Source: an uncultured Rhizobiaceae group bacterium (GTDB lineage: Bacteria; Pseudomonadota; Alphaproteobacteria; Rhizobiales; Rhizobiaceae). Taken from it: a DNA stretch of 64,000 nucleotides. Where the stretch lies: the NCBI GenBank assembly GCA_937958815.1, contig CALGMR010000009.1, positions 186,001 through 250,000 of the forward strand. Reading direction: 5' to 3'. Made by a program: the position numbers and the translations under genes. The notes below the pieces were generated by a model that had not been told where the DNA came from, ran no database searches, and saw only the letters and a program-made list of their open reading frames with translations. Shown one piece after another: positions 34,798 to 43,192 of this stretch (positions are counted from its first letter, which is position 1; each line of letters opens with the position of its first letter).

Positions 34798-35823
34798 ATG
34801 ACTGATTTGGGCTACGTGTCTTTGGATTTAGACAAGCTTATTCGTGATGGGACCCTTTCCCACGACGAAGCGCAACGGCTGAGCAAATTTGCAGAAGCGC
34901 CTCGTACCGCGGGATATTTGATAAGTGTTCTCTATATCATTGGAGCCATTGCGGCGGCCGCAGGTGTGGTTCTTCTCAATCCGACCGCCACAACTGGATT
35001 GTTCATTGCGATTGTCTGTTTGATCGCAGGGCAATTCATCCGTTTCAAGAAAATCGACGCTTTGAGCATTCTCTCATTGGCCTTGGGGATCGGCGCTGCT
35101 GCTGGGCTGACCGGCTGGTTTGTCTTGGAATTTGGCGAAACCCTGCCAGCGATGGCGGTGAATGGATTTGCCACAGTCGTCACGCTTTTGATGGCTATTT
35201 TATTCCGATCCAAGTTTCTGGCCGCCTTGGTGCCATTGGGCGTCGGTGCCATTATAGGTTCAGGCGGGGCCTACTGGCACGCGTCCTATGGAATTTTTGT
35301 TCAAGAAGCGACCATTACCATAGCCTTGTTCACACCGTTGGCTGCCGCCTTGTGGTGGTTTGGACGCAAAGTCCTTCACGCTGATTGGTCACCCATGGCT
35401 ATCGTTGCGGCTCGCATGAGTTTCATCATATCCAATTTCGGGTTTTGGGTTGGTTCATTGTGGGGCGATCGCGTTGGAGAATTCATCTTTGGCCCTGGTC
35501 GAGAATTGCGCCGGGAGAATTATCAGGCATGGCGTGAGGCACGAGACGCGTTTCGCGACACCCTGCCCTATATTCAAGATTACATCTTTGCACTGGGATG
35601 GGCCGTTTTCTCAATCGGCGCAATTGCACTGGGGCGTCGTATTGGAAATCGTTTTCTGGAAATCACAGGCGTTGTGTTTCTCGCAATCAACGCGTTCACT
35701 CAGTATTTCGAGTTTTTCCGAGATGAACCGTGGGCACTTATTTTTGGTGGCATCGCGCTTGTTGCCATCGCACTCGTGTTGGTGCGTTGGCAAATGACAA
35801 AAGAAAAGGGCGTCACTGCTTAG
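34798..35823 (+). CDS. DUF2157 domain membrane protein
   Basis: 341 residues from the ATG at 34798. The soluble N-terminus (about 1-38, LIRDGTLSHDEAQRLSKFAE) is the DUF2157-type lead-in, followed by eight or so hydrophobic spans: for example IIGAIAAAAGVVLLNP, ATTGLFIAIVCLIAGQ and FGGIALVAIALVLVRW near the end. A hydrophilic segment with several Arg and Glu (about 225-255) separates the two membrane halves. Function is unknown. The promoter is strongly regulated by the look of its operator. Its stop codon abuts the convergent caiD stop with no intervening base. Confidence 0.85.
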   Translation: MTDLGYVSLDLDKLIRDGTLSHDEAQRLSKFAEAPRTAGYLISVLYIIGAIAAAAGVVLLNPTATTGLFIAIVCLIAGQFIRFKKIDALSILSLALGIGAAAGLTGWFVLEFGETLPAMAVNGFATVVTLLMAILFRSKFLAALVPLGVGAIIGSGGAYWHASYGIFVQEATITIALFTPLAAALWWFGRKVLHADWSPMAIVAARMSFIISNFGFWVGSLWGDRVGEFIFGPGRELRRENYQAWREARDAFRDTLPYIQDYIFALGWAVFSIGAIALGRRIGNRFLEITGVVFLAINAFTQYFEFFRDEPWALIFGGIALVAIALVLVRWQMTKEKGVTA

Positions 35824-36624
35824 TTACTTACCTTTCCAAACAGGGTCACGCTTTTCGGCGAAAGCGTTGAAGCCTTCCATCATGTCTTCACTGCCATAAA
35901 GCTTGTCCACGGTCGGCAATTGACGCGTGGTGATGCGGTTGAGACAATCCTGAAATTTGGAATCCTCTGCATCGCGCACAACCTCTTTGATTGCCGCATA
36001 AACCAAGGGGGGGCCAGTTTCCAACAGCTTTGCCATTTCCCATGCTTCTTCCATGAGTTTATCAGCGGCGTAAACATGATTGATCATGCCCCATTTGTGG
36101 GCTTCATCGGCGTCAATCCAGCGGCCCGTCAAAAGCATTTCCATGGCAATGTGATAGGGAATACGTTTCGGCAGTTTTATGGATGCAGCATCAGCCACTG
36201 TGCCTGAGCGAATTTCGGGCAGTGCAAATGTGGCGTGCTCGGCCGCAAGAATGATATCGCAAGACAATGCGATCTCCAGCCCTCCTCCGCAGCAAATTCC
36301 ATTGACCGCGCAAATGACGGGCTTGTTCATGCCCCGCAATTCTTGCAAGCCGCCAAAGCCACCAACGCCGTAATCTCCGTCCACGGCATCACCATCTGTG
36401 CCATCGCTATTGGACGCCGCTTTTAAATCCCAACCGGGGCAGAAGAACTTCTCACTCGCCGCCGTCAAAATCGCGACGCGCATGTTTGGGTCGTCACGAA
36501 ACTCGGCGAATACATCGCCCATGATGCGGCTGGTCGCGAGATCGATTGCGTTTGCTTTCGGACGGTCAATCGTGACCTCCAACACACTGCCAACTTTGCG
36601 TGTTTTGATGGGGCTGTCAGTCAT
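35824..36624 (-). CDS. caiD: Carnitinyl-CoA dehydratase / crotonobetainyl-CoA hydratase CaiD
   Basis: Crotonase-family enzyme interconverting crotonobetainyl-CoA and L-carnitinyl-CoA. It has 266 residues and close, full-length resemblance to E. coli CaiD, including VTIDRPKANAID near the N-terminus, KFFCPGWDLKAA, FALPEIRSG and the identical-type ending FAEKRDPVWKGK. The probable catalytic acids are Glu117 (GGGLEIAL) and Glu137 (LPEIRSG). Last gene of the five-gene minus-strand operon; its start overlaps the acyl-CoA synthetase stop by 8 bp. In this context it would hydrate crotonobetainyl-CoA towards carnitine. Confidence 0.9.
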   Translation of the reverse strand: MTDSPIKTRKVGSVLEVTIDRPKANAIDLATSRIMGDVFAEFRDDPNMRVAILTAASEKFFCPGWDLKAASNSDGTDGDAVDGDYGVGGFGGLQELRGMNKPVICAVNGICCGGGLEIALSCDIILAAEHATFALPEIRSGTVADAASIKLPKRIPYHIAMEMLLTGRWIDADEAHKWGMINHVYAADKLMEEAWEMAKLLETGPPLVYAAIKEVVRDAEDSKFQDCLNRITTRQLPTVDKLYGSEDMMEGFNAFAEKRDPVWKGK

Positions 36625-38674
36625 GTTGTTTCCTTTTCACGATAAGTGCGTCGACCGCAACGCTGCCGAATTGGGTGGCAAAGAGCGGGTTAACATCGAG
36701 TTCTTCCAAAGTGTCTGCATTCGCAACCGCATAATTGGCGATGCACACTATATTGGCAATCAGAGCATCAATATCGGCTGCGTCCGTATCGCGATAGCCG
36801 TCGAGCAATTTCCCAATTTTCAAACCTGCAAGGGCAGACCTGATCTCTGCTTCATTCGCTGGCAAAAGCAATGTTGCGGTGTCGGCAAGCAATTCTGTCA
36901 GAACACCGCCTGCCCCAATGGTCAGCATCAAACCAACGACCGGATCGCGCGTCACGCCAACAATCAATTCTGCCAAAGGTTTCGCTGCCATTTCTTCGAT
37001 AAGAAAGCGGTTAGAAAGCGCTGCCATTCCATTGATTGCATCACGAACCATTTGCGCAGAATTCAAATTCAGTTCTACGGCACCAACGTCAGATTTATGG
37101 GCAACGCCAAGTACTTTCACCGCAACTGGCAGGTTCAAGTTTTTCAACGCTGTTTCAACCTCGTCTGGCTTGGAAACAACAACGCGTTTGGTGGTTACGA
37201 GCCCTGCCTTAGCAAGTTCTGCTTTTGAAGCATCTTCATCAAGCGTCTCAAAACGATCGGCAGCGACGGAACAGCTTTCCAACAAAGGAGCTGGTTGAAC
37301 CCTTCCCCAAGCCTGCCCGATGAATGCCGCTGCTTCCGCAGCAGCGACCGCACTTTCCAAGCCACACATTGGTGCGATGCCTTTTGACATCAGATCATGA
37401 GCGACGTCTTCGGGCATCGTTTCGGGCAGGCTTGAAACAACCGTTGCGCGTGCACCTGTTTGTTTGACCGCTGCAACAAAACTATCGGTCGCGCATCTCC
37501 AATCTTCGGGGTCGCATAAATCTGTGCGTGGAAAATCCATCACCAACATGGAAAGATCAAAATCTGGCGCCAGTGCGACCTCAAACATACGCGTCATGGC
37601 TGGCCATTTGCCCCAGATGAACGTGTTATAATCCAACGGATTTGCAATCGTAACAATATCGCCCAGTTCCTGCTTCAAGGCGTGAGCCTCATCCTCCAGA
37701 TAAGGTCGGTAACTGACATCCAAACCTTCTGCAGCATCAGCCATGAGCGATGCTTCACCACCTGAACAAGACAGAGATAAGAGATCGGCCCCTTTCAAAG
37801 GCCCACCCACATGCAACAGTTTCAAGGTTTCCAAAAACACTTCGATTGAATTCACACGCGCAATGCCAAGACGCTTGAACAACGCACTATGAGCAGCATC
37901 AGACCCCGCCAGTGACGCCGTATGGGTCATGGCAGCGGCCTGCGCCTGTTCGGATTTTCCGACTTTTAAAGCAACGATGGGCTTTCCCAGTTCTCGCGCT
38001 TTCACTGCCAAAGTTTCAAACGCCTTCACATCGTCCAACCCTTCGATGTGAAAACCAAGAGTGCTGACCCGTTCATCTTCCAACAGCGCCATGCCCAATT
38101 GAGACATGCCCGTCTGAGCCTGATTTCCAACCGTCATCAGGTAAGCAACGGGCAATGCGCGCTTCTGCATCGACAGATTGATCGCGACGTTGGAGGATTG
38201 GGTCAAAATGGCGACACCGCGTTCGCAAGGTTGAACGCCGTGTTGGTCTGGCCAAAGCGCACCACGCTCCAGCGCGTTCACAAACCCATAGCAGTTGGGC
38301 CCGATGACTGGCATGTCACCAGCAACCTCAACCAAACGCTTTTGCAGAGCATCAGAACCCGCGCTTTCGCCATCGGCTTCTGCAAAACCAGCCGCATAGC
38401 AGATCGCGCCACCTGCTCCCATTTTGGAAAGCTGCGCCACAACATCGACCGTCAACTCTCGGTTGACCGCCACATAAGCTGCGTCTGGCGCATAGGGTAA
38501 TTCATCCAACGATTTGAAACAAGTGCGGCCGCGCATGGTCTCGCGCTTTGGGTGAACGCACCAAATCTCGCCATCAAACCCAAACTTTTCGCATTGCTCA
38601 ACAACACGGTCACACTCTTTGCCGCCGATCACAGCCATGGTGCGTGGATTTAATAGACGGGTGAGGTCAGCCAA
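36617..38674 (-). CDS. NDP-forming acyl-CoA synthetase (alpha-beta fusion)
   Basis: Activates a carboxylate with CoA via a phospho-His intermediate, forming ADP rather than AMP. It has 685 residues. The CoA-binding Rossmann domain (about 5-130) is followed by the succinyl-CoA synthetase-like domains, with the probable phospho-acceptor His251 in THTASLAGSDAAH, and a C-terminal ATP-grasp domain (about 465-685) with VAVKVLGVAHKSDVGAVELN. It lies 3 bp after the acyl-CoA dehydrogenase and overlaps caiD. Context suggests gamma-butyrobetaine, crotonobetaine or carnitine as substrate, which would replace the AMP-forming CaiC and CoA-transferase CaiB of enterobacteria. Substrate is inferred. Confidence 0.85.
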   Translation of the reverse strand: MADLTRLLNPRTMAVIGGKECDRVVEQCEKFGFDGEIWCVHPKRETMRGRTCFKSLDELPYAPDAAYVAVNRELTVDVVAQLSKMGAGGAICYAAGFAEADGESAGSDALQKRLVEVAGDMPVIGPNCYGFVNALERGALWPDQHGVQPCERGVAILTQSSNVAINLSMQKRALPVAYLMTVGNQAQTGMSQLGMALLEDERVSTLGFHIEGLDDVKAFETLAVKARELGKPIVALKVGKSEQAQAAAMTHTASLAGSDAAHSALFKRLGIARVNSIEVFLETLKLLHVGGPLKGADLLSLSCSGGEASLMADAAEGLDVSYRPYLEDEAHALKQELGDIVTIANPLDYNTFIWGKWPAMTRMFEVALAPDFDLSMLVMDFPRTDLCDPEDWRCATDSFVAAVKQTGARATVVSSLPETMPEDVAHDLMSKGIAPMCGLESAVAAAEAAAFIGQAWGRVQPAPLLESCSVAADRFETLDEDASKAELAKAGLVTTKRVVVSKPDEVETALKNLNLPVAVKVLGVAHKSDVGAVELNLNSAQMVRDAINGMAALSNRFLIEEMAAKPLAELIVGVTRDPVVGLMLTIGAGGVLTELLADTATLLLPANEAEIRSALAGLKIGKLLDGYRDTDAADIDALIANIVCIANYAVANADTLEELDVNPLFATQFGSVAVDALIVKRKQHD

Positions 38675-38677
38675 CGT

Positions 38678-39841
38678 CTAACCACCAAGTGGTCGCAGCA
38701 GGGCGCGGCTGATGATGTGGCGCTGAATTTCGGAGGTTCCTTCCCAAATGCGCTCTATTCGCGCATCACGCCAAATACGTTCCAATGGAAGTTCATCCAT
38801 CAGCCCCATCCCGCCATGAATTTGAATGGCTTCATCAGCCACCATGGCCAACACTTCCGAGGCCTTCAGTTTCGCCATAGCCATATCGCTGTCAGTGCAT
38901 GCACCTTCATCGAACTTGCTGCCAGCTTCCCATGTGAGCAGTTCTGCGGCTTTCAATTCCATCGCCATATCAGCCAGTTTGAAACTCACCCCTTGGAACT
39001 TTCCGATTTGCTGGCCGAATTGTTTGCGTTCTGTGGCAAATTGCACGGCGTGTTGGAAAGCGCGGTCGGCGCGCCCCAAACAGGTCGCCGCCACCTGCAA
39101 ACGGGTTGCGCCCAGCCAGTCATTGGCCACTTCAAACCCTTTGCCAACTTCACCCAAAATGTTTTCGGCAGGCACGCGGCAATCATCGAACTCTAAAATT
39201 GCGTTGGTGTATCCACGATGGGACACATTGTTGTAACCATCGCGCACCGTGAAACCTTTGGTGCCACTGTCGACGAAGAATGCGGTGATCTCAGCTTTGG
39301 GACCGCGCGGTGTTTCCACCTCACCTGTTTTCATAAAACAAATTGCAAAGCCTGCTATGTCGGCATGGCTGATGAAATGTTTGTTGCCGTTCAAAACCCA
39401 ATCCGTACCGTCCTGTTTGGCGCTTGCCTTCATTCCACGCAGATCAGACCCTGCCCCTGGCTCCGTCATGGCGAGACAATCCCACGTCTCCCCCTTCAAA
39501 CAAGGTTCGAGATAGCGCTTTCTTTGATCAGCCGTTCCCGCACATAAAATGTTCGAAGGACGTGCGACACATGTCCAATGCAGTGCATAATTTGCTCGGC
39601 CAAGCTCCTTTTCATAAAGCAACCAAGTAAGCGTATCGAGGCCAGCGCCGCCGAACTCTTCAGGAATATTGGCCGCATAAAGCCCCGCATCCATAGCCTT
39701 TTTCTGGAGCTCTTTCACAAGATCCATCTCAAGCACACCGCTGCGTTCGATCTCTTCCTCATGAGGGTAGAGCTCGTTTTCTACAAACGCACGGGTGGTA
39801 TCAACAATGAGGTTTTGTTCTTCGGTCAAGGAGAAGTTCAT
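38678..39841 (-). CDS. Acyl-CoA dehydrogenase (probable gamma-butyrobetainyl-CoA / crotonobetainyl-CoA step)
   Basis: 387 residues with complete acyl-CoA dehydrogenase architecture: CLAMTEPGAGSDLRGM, GNKHFISHADIAGF, RKQFGQQIGKFQGVSFKLAD, IQIHGGMGLMDELPLERIWR and the catalytic Glu367 in IWEGTSEIQR. It overlaps the carnitine dehydrogenase gene by 4 bp. Between carnitine genes and CaiD, the natural role is oxidation of gamma-butyrobetainyl-CoA to crotonobetainyl-CoA, the reverse of anaerobic CaiA. Family certain, substrate inferred. Confidence 0.9.
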   Translation of the reverse strand: MNFSLTEEQNLIVDTTRAFVENELYPHEEEIERSGVLEMDLVKELQKKAMDAGLYAANIPEEFGGAGLDTLTWLLYEKELGRANYALHWTCVARPSNILCAGTADQRKRYLEPCLKGETWDCLAMTEPGAGSDLRGMKASAKQDGTDWVLNGNKHFISHADIAGFAICFMKTGEVETPRGPKAEITAFFVDSGTKGFTVRDGYNNVSHRGYTNAILEFDDCRVPAENILGEVGKGFEVANDWLGATRLQVAATCLGRADRAFQHAVQFATERKQFGQQIGKFQGVSFKLADMAMELKAAELLTWEAGSKFDEGACTDSDMAMAKLKASEVLAMVADEAIQIHGGMGLMDELPLERIWRDARIERIWEGTSEIQRHIISRALLRPLGG

Positions 39842-40845
39842 GCGTCATTTGCCGCCTGAGATTTCAAGCGCTCCTCATATTCTTTCAGCAATTTGCCGGA
39901 ACCCCAGCCTTTGCCGCCGTGGCCTTTGGCCAAGACGTGCATAATGCCAACCAGATTTTCGTCGCGAATTTGTTCCAGTTCGCGGATAGAATGCATGCCC
40001 GATTGCGCGTCTGACTGATCGGCAATTTTGTCGATCAACGCGTCGTCCAGTTCGGGCACGTTCATCAGTTTGGTCCATGGCAGGCTCATGGTGGGGCCGA
40101 ACTGTTCGATGAAGTGGCGCATGCCCGCTTCGCCGCCTGCAATGCGATAGGTTTCAAACAAACCCATCTGCGCCCAGCGCATACCGAATGAATAGCGCAT
40201 GATATTATCGAGTTCTTCGGTGGTGCACACATCGTCTTTGATGAGCCATAAAGCCTCGCGCCACACGGCTTCCAACAAACGATCACCCACAAAGGCATCA
40301 ATTTCCTTACGAATGGTGATCGGCTTCATGCCGATCTGTTCGTAGGCCTCATGGGCCCGCGAAATCGTCTCTTCGGTGGTTTGCGCACCACCGACAATTT
40401 CCACCAGCGGCAGCAGATAAACAGGGTTGTAAGGGTGCGCCACAAAGAGACGATCAGGATTCATCATTTTGACCTGTATGTCTGTGGGTAAAAGACCAGA
40501 AGTTGACGATCCAATAAGTGCCATCTCAGGAGCAGACGCATCAATTTGCATATGCACTTTCTGTTTCAGTTCCAAACGTTCAGGAACGGATTCCTGAATC
40601 AGGTCGGCATGTTCGACAGCTTCTTCTATACTGTCGACAAAAGTCAGTGTTCCACGTTTTGGCTTTGGTGCATCGGTGAGCATTTCAAACGCGCGTTCCG
40701 CATTGGCCATCACTTCGCCAACGATGCGCTCCGCCTCAGGATGCGGATCAAAAATTTTACAATCCAGCCCATTCAGCACAAACCGCGCCGCCCAAGCCCC
40801 GCCAATAACGCCACCGCCAATTGCGGCTGTTGTTTTGATTGTCAT
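39838..40845 (-). CDS. lcdH: L-carnitine dehydrogenase
   Basis: NAD-dependent oxidation of L-carnitine to 3-dehydrocarnitine. It has 335 residues of the 3-hydroxyacyl-CoA dehydrogenase superfamily. The cofactor motif IGGGVIGGAWAARFVLNG is at the N-terminus; IQESVPERLELKQ, SSTSGLLPTDIQ and VAHPYNPVYLLPLVEIVGG (with the catalytic His) follow. The segment YSFGMRWAQMGLFETYRIAGG is typical of carnitine 3-dehydrogenases. Some rhizobial homologues carry a fused thioesterase; this one does not. It is 109 bp downstream of the BKACE gene and overlaps the next gene by 4 bp. Confidence 0.9.
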   Translation of the reverse strand: MTIKTTAAIGGGVIGGAWAARFVLNGLDCKIFDPHPEAERIVGEVMANAERAFEMLTDAPKPKRGTLTFVDSIEEAVEHADLIQESVPERLELKQKVHMQIDASAPEMALIGSSTSGLLPTDIQVKMMNPDRLFVAHPYNPVYLLPLVEIVGGAQTTEETISRAHEAYEQIGMKPITIRKEIDAFVGDRLLEAVWREALWLIKDDVCTTEELDNIMRYSFGMRWAQMGLFETYRIAGGEAGMRHFIEQFGPTMSLPWTKLMNVPELDDALIDKIADQSDAQSGMHSIRELEQIRDENLVGIMHVLAKGHGGKGWGSGKLLKEYEERLKSQAANDA

Positions 40846-40925
40846 TTGATCATGTCACCCGATTGTTGTATGCGGTCTCAATCCACAGCTTGCTAGATGA
40901 TATGGCCCGAACTCCTTTGGATCGT

Positions 40926-40954
40926 AGAGTTGGCAGATCATCCTGGCCAACTCT
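40926..40954 (-). other. Stem-loop directly after the BKACE stop codon
   Basis: AGAGTTGGC and GCCAACTCT form a perfect 9-bp stem with an 11-nt loop. It abuts the TAG stop of the BKACE gene and precedes the carnitine dehydrogenase gene. No T-tract follows in the direction of transcription, so it is not a standard intrinsic terminator. An mRNA-stabilising or processing hairpin that adjusts expression between gene 1 and genes 2-5 is the likely role. Confidence 0.55.
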
Positions 40955-41866
40955 CTAAACCGCCGCCCGTTTCACCAAGCCCAAACGCTCGCGCACTTGT
41001 TCTGGTCCGATTACTTTGGCACCCATAGTCTCGATAACCGTCACAGACTTCTCAACCAGTTGTGCATTGGTGGCCAAGACGCCGCGTTCCAGCATGAGGT
41101 TGTCTTCCAACCCCACGCGCACATTGCCGCCAGCCAAAACGGATGCTGCCACATAAGCCATTTGATCGCGCCCTAAGCTGAACGCGCTCCAGTTCCATGT
41201 GTCTGGCACGTTGTTGACCATGGCCATGAATGTGTTGAGGTCGTTTGGTGCGCCCCACGGCACACCCATGCAGAGTTGAACCAGCGCATCTTCTTTTAGC
41301 ACTCCCTCTTTCACCAACTCCTTGGCGAACCAGAGGTGGCCTGTGTCGAAAGCTTCGATTTCTGGCTTCACACCCAAATCAGTCATCATCTGCCCCATGG
41401 CGCGCAACATGCCGGGCGTGTTGGTCATCACATAATCGGCCTCGGCGAAGTTCATGGTGCCACAATCCAGTGTGCAAATTTCCGGCAAGCATTCGGCCAC
41501 ATGGGCCACACGCTCTTCAGCGCCAGCCATATCTGTTCCTGCGACTTTCAATGGCAGCGGCGCGTCGGTGGTGCCGAACACCATGTCGCCCCCCATGCCT
41601 GCGGTCAGGTTCAACACCACATCAACCTCAGCATCACGAATGCGATCTGTCACTTCGCGATAAAGATCAAGCCGCCTGCTTGGAGCGCCTGTTTCAGGAT
41701 CGCGCACATGACAATGCACAACAGCAGCCCCAGCTTTAGCAGCATCAATTGCGCTGTTGGCAATCTGTTCAGGAGAACGGGGCACATGGGGGCTTTTGTC
41801 TTGTGTTCCGCCAGAGCCAGTGACGGCGCATGTGATGAAAACTTCACGGTTCATTGCAAGTGGCAT
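40955..41866 (-). CDS. BKACE family enzyme, probable 3-dehydrocarnitine cleavage enzyme
   Basis: DUF849/beta-keto acid cleavage enzyme, which condenses a beta-keto acid with acetyl-CoA to give acetoacetate and a new CoA ester. It has 303 residues; an ATG at 41854 is an alternative start. Zinc ligands His51 and His53 are in VVHCHVRDPETG; NVRVGLEDNLML near the C-terminus carries the conserved Glu. It sits beside a carnitine dehydrogenase, so the expected reaction is 3-dehydrocarnitine plus acetyl-CoA to betainyl-CoA plus acetoacetate. First gene of the operon; 136 bp separate it from the next gene upstream. Confidence 0.88.
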   Translation of the reverse strand: MPLAMNREVFITCAVTGSGGTQDKSPHVPRSPEQIANSAIDAAKAGAAVVHCHVRDPETGAPSRRLDLYREVTDRIRDAEVDVVLNLTAGMGGDMVFGTTDAPLPLKVAGTDMAGAEERVAHVAECLPEICTLDCGTMNFAEADYVMTNTPGMLRAMGQMMTDLGVKPEIEAFDTGHLWFAKELVKEGVLKEDALVQLCMGVPWGAPNDLNTFMAMVNNVPDTWNWSAFSLGRDQMAYVAASVLAGGNVRVGLEDNLMLERGVLATNAQLVEKSVTVIETMGAKVIGPEQVRERLGLVKRAAV

Positions 41867-42002
41867 AATCGTTCCCAGAATAGTCTTTCAACAGGCGTAA
41901 ATGTCACGACAGTTGAGAGAAAAATACAATTGAAAAATGATGTTCCCACCGATCAAATTGCGGTTGTCAAAACACGACATAGATGGACGCAAGAGGCAGA
42001 AA

Positions 42003-42629
42003 TTAGAATGTAAGTTCGGCGTTTGCGATGGCAGTTTCTAAACTGTCCACAGCCTCAGCCAACTGTTCATCGATCACTTTCAGATAGCGAGACCAATCGC
42101 TGTATTCTGAAACGGGTTCCGCACCATCTGAAATGCCACGCAAACCAACAAGAGGCACATCGAACACCATGCAAACGCGCATGATAGCCCATGTCTCCAT
42201 ATCGACCATTTCGGCATCAACGGATTTGTATGCTTCGCCAGAGACCACATTTGCACCGGTGCTCAAACGGGCAGAGGCAATGTTTGGAATATGGTGCGAT
42301 AATTTTACTTCGGCGGGCAAATCCAAAAACGGTGTTGTTCCCTTCTCAAAGCCAAAGGAAGATGCATCCATATCGCGATAAGAAACGCTGCTCACTTGAT
42401 AAACTTTGGCCTGTTCAAGAACGGCTGAGCCTGCACTGCCGAGAGAAACAATCAGATCCGGCTTTTCATGAGTGGCCAGATATTGACTGAGGTGCAGTGC
42501 GGCTTCCACAGGACCAACCTGACAAATCAAAGGGCAGAACCGAGCCTTTAGCGCCTCATGATACTCTGCCAACGTCGCCATGACATACAAAATGCGATGG
42601 CCTGCGACCAATTTCATTTCAGGCTTCAT
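42003..42629 (-). CDS. mtnN: 5'-methylthioadenosine / S-adenosylhomocysteine nucleosidase family protein
   Basis: Purine nucleosidase-fold protein of 208 residues, shorter than E. coli MtnN (232). Alignable segments are SLGSAGSAV, SYRDMDASSFGFEKG, VVSGEAYKS, the ribose motif MVDMETWAI (Met-Glu pair) and GLRGISDG with the catalytic Asp. The N-terminal general acid region is MATLAEYHEAL. An ATG at 42617 is an alternative start. It is a single gene, divergent from the DUF2177 gene with a 95-bp gap. Related nucleoside phosphorylases are possible, but the Asp after RGIS favours a nucleosidase. Confidence 0.82.
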   Translation of the reverse strand: MKPEMKLVAGHRILYVMATLAEYHEALKARFCPLICQVGPVEAALHLSQYLATHEKPDLIVSLGSAGSAVLEQAKVYQVSSVSYRDMDASSFGFEKGTTPFLDLPAEVKLSHHIPNIASARLSTGANVVSGEAYKSVDAEMVDMETWAIMRVCMVFDVPLVGLRGISDGAEPVSEYSDWSRYLKVIDEQLAEAVDSLETAIANAELTF

Positions 42630-42724
42630 GCACTATCCCTCACTTTGAATTGTTGCTTAAAATGGAAACCAAATCGTCACTTGCGCCGTTTCCCTTTCAT
42701 CTTTCCATTTTCAGGACCAACTTC

Positions 42725-43129
42725 ATGACCCGTTACATCGTTGCTTATTTTGCCACTATGATTGTTTTCTTTGCCATCGATTTCGTTTGGTTGTCGCGTG
42801 TGGCCACAACATTTTACCGAAGCCAAATTGGTGATCTCTTGTTGAAAGACTTCAAAGTCGGATACGCCGCCGGCTTCTATCTCATTTATGGTGCGGGTCT
42901 GGTGTTCTTTGCGGTGAAGCCAGCTTTGGAAAACGGCAACCTGAGCACAGCGCTTCTTTATGGCGCTTTTCTCGGTTTCCTTTGCTATGGCACCTACGAC
43001 TTCACAAACCTTGCAACCCTCAAAGGATACACAGCCACAGTTGGGTTTGTAGATCTGGCTTGGGGCACTGTTTTGACAGGTGTTTCGGCACTGAGTGGCG
43101 CATGGATTACCCGCGCGATCATGGGATGA
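42725..43129 (+). CDS. DUF2177 family membrane protein
   Basis: 134 residues from the ATG at 42725, with four predicted spans: about 3-25, 47-65, 72-92 and 105-128. The opening YIVAYFATMIVFFAIDFVWL and the central FLGFLCYGTYDFTNLATLKG are typical of DUF2177. An in-frame ATG at 42650 would add 25 residues without a hydrophobic or family match. Function is unknown. A 9-bp stem-loop lies just downstream. Confidence 0.85.
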   Translation: MTRYIVAYFATMIVFFAIDFVWLSRVATTFYRSQIGDLLLKDFKVGYAAGFYLIYGAGLVFFAVKPALENGNLSTALLYGAFLGFLCYGTYDFTNLATLKGYTATVGFVDLAWGTVLTGVSALSGAWITRAIMG

Positions 43130-43147
43130 ATTTGACCTGACGCAATT

Positions 43148-43171
43148 AAGGCTGACAAATAAGTCAGTCTT
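43148..43171 (+). terminator. Weak stem-loop after the DUF2177 gene
   Basis: AAGGCTGAC and GTCAGTCTT form a 9-bp stem with one G-T pair and a 6-nt loop, 18 bp after the DUF2177 stop and 21 bp before the next gene. No run of T follows, so termination would be partial at best. Confidence 0.35.
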
Positions 43172-43192
43172 GATTCGCGTGAGGTTTACAAA

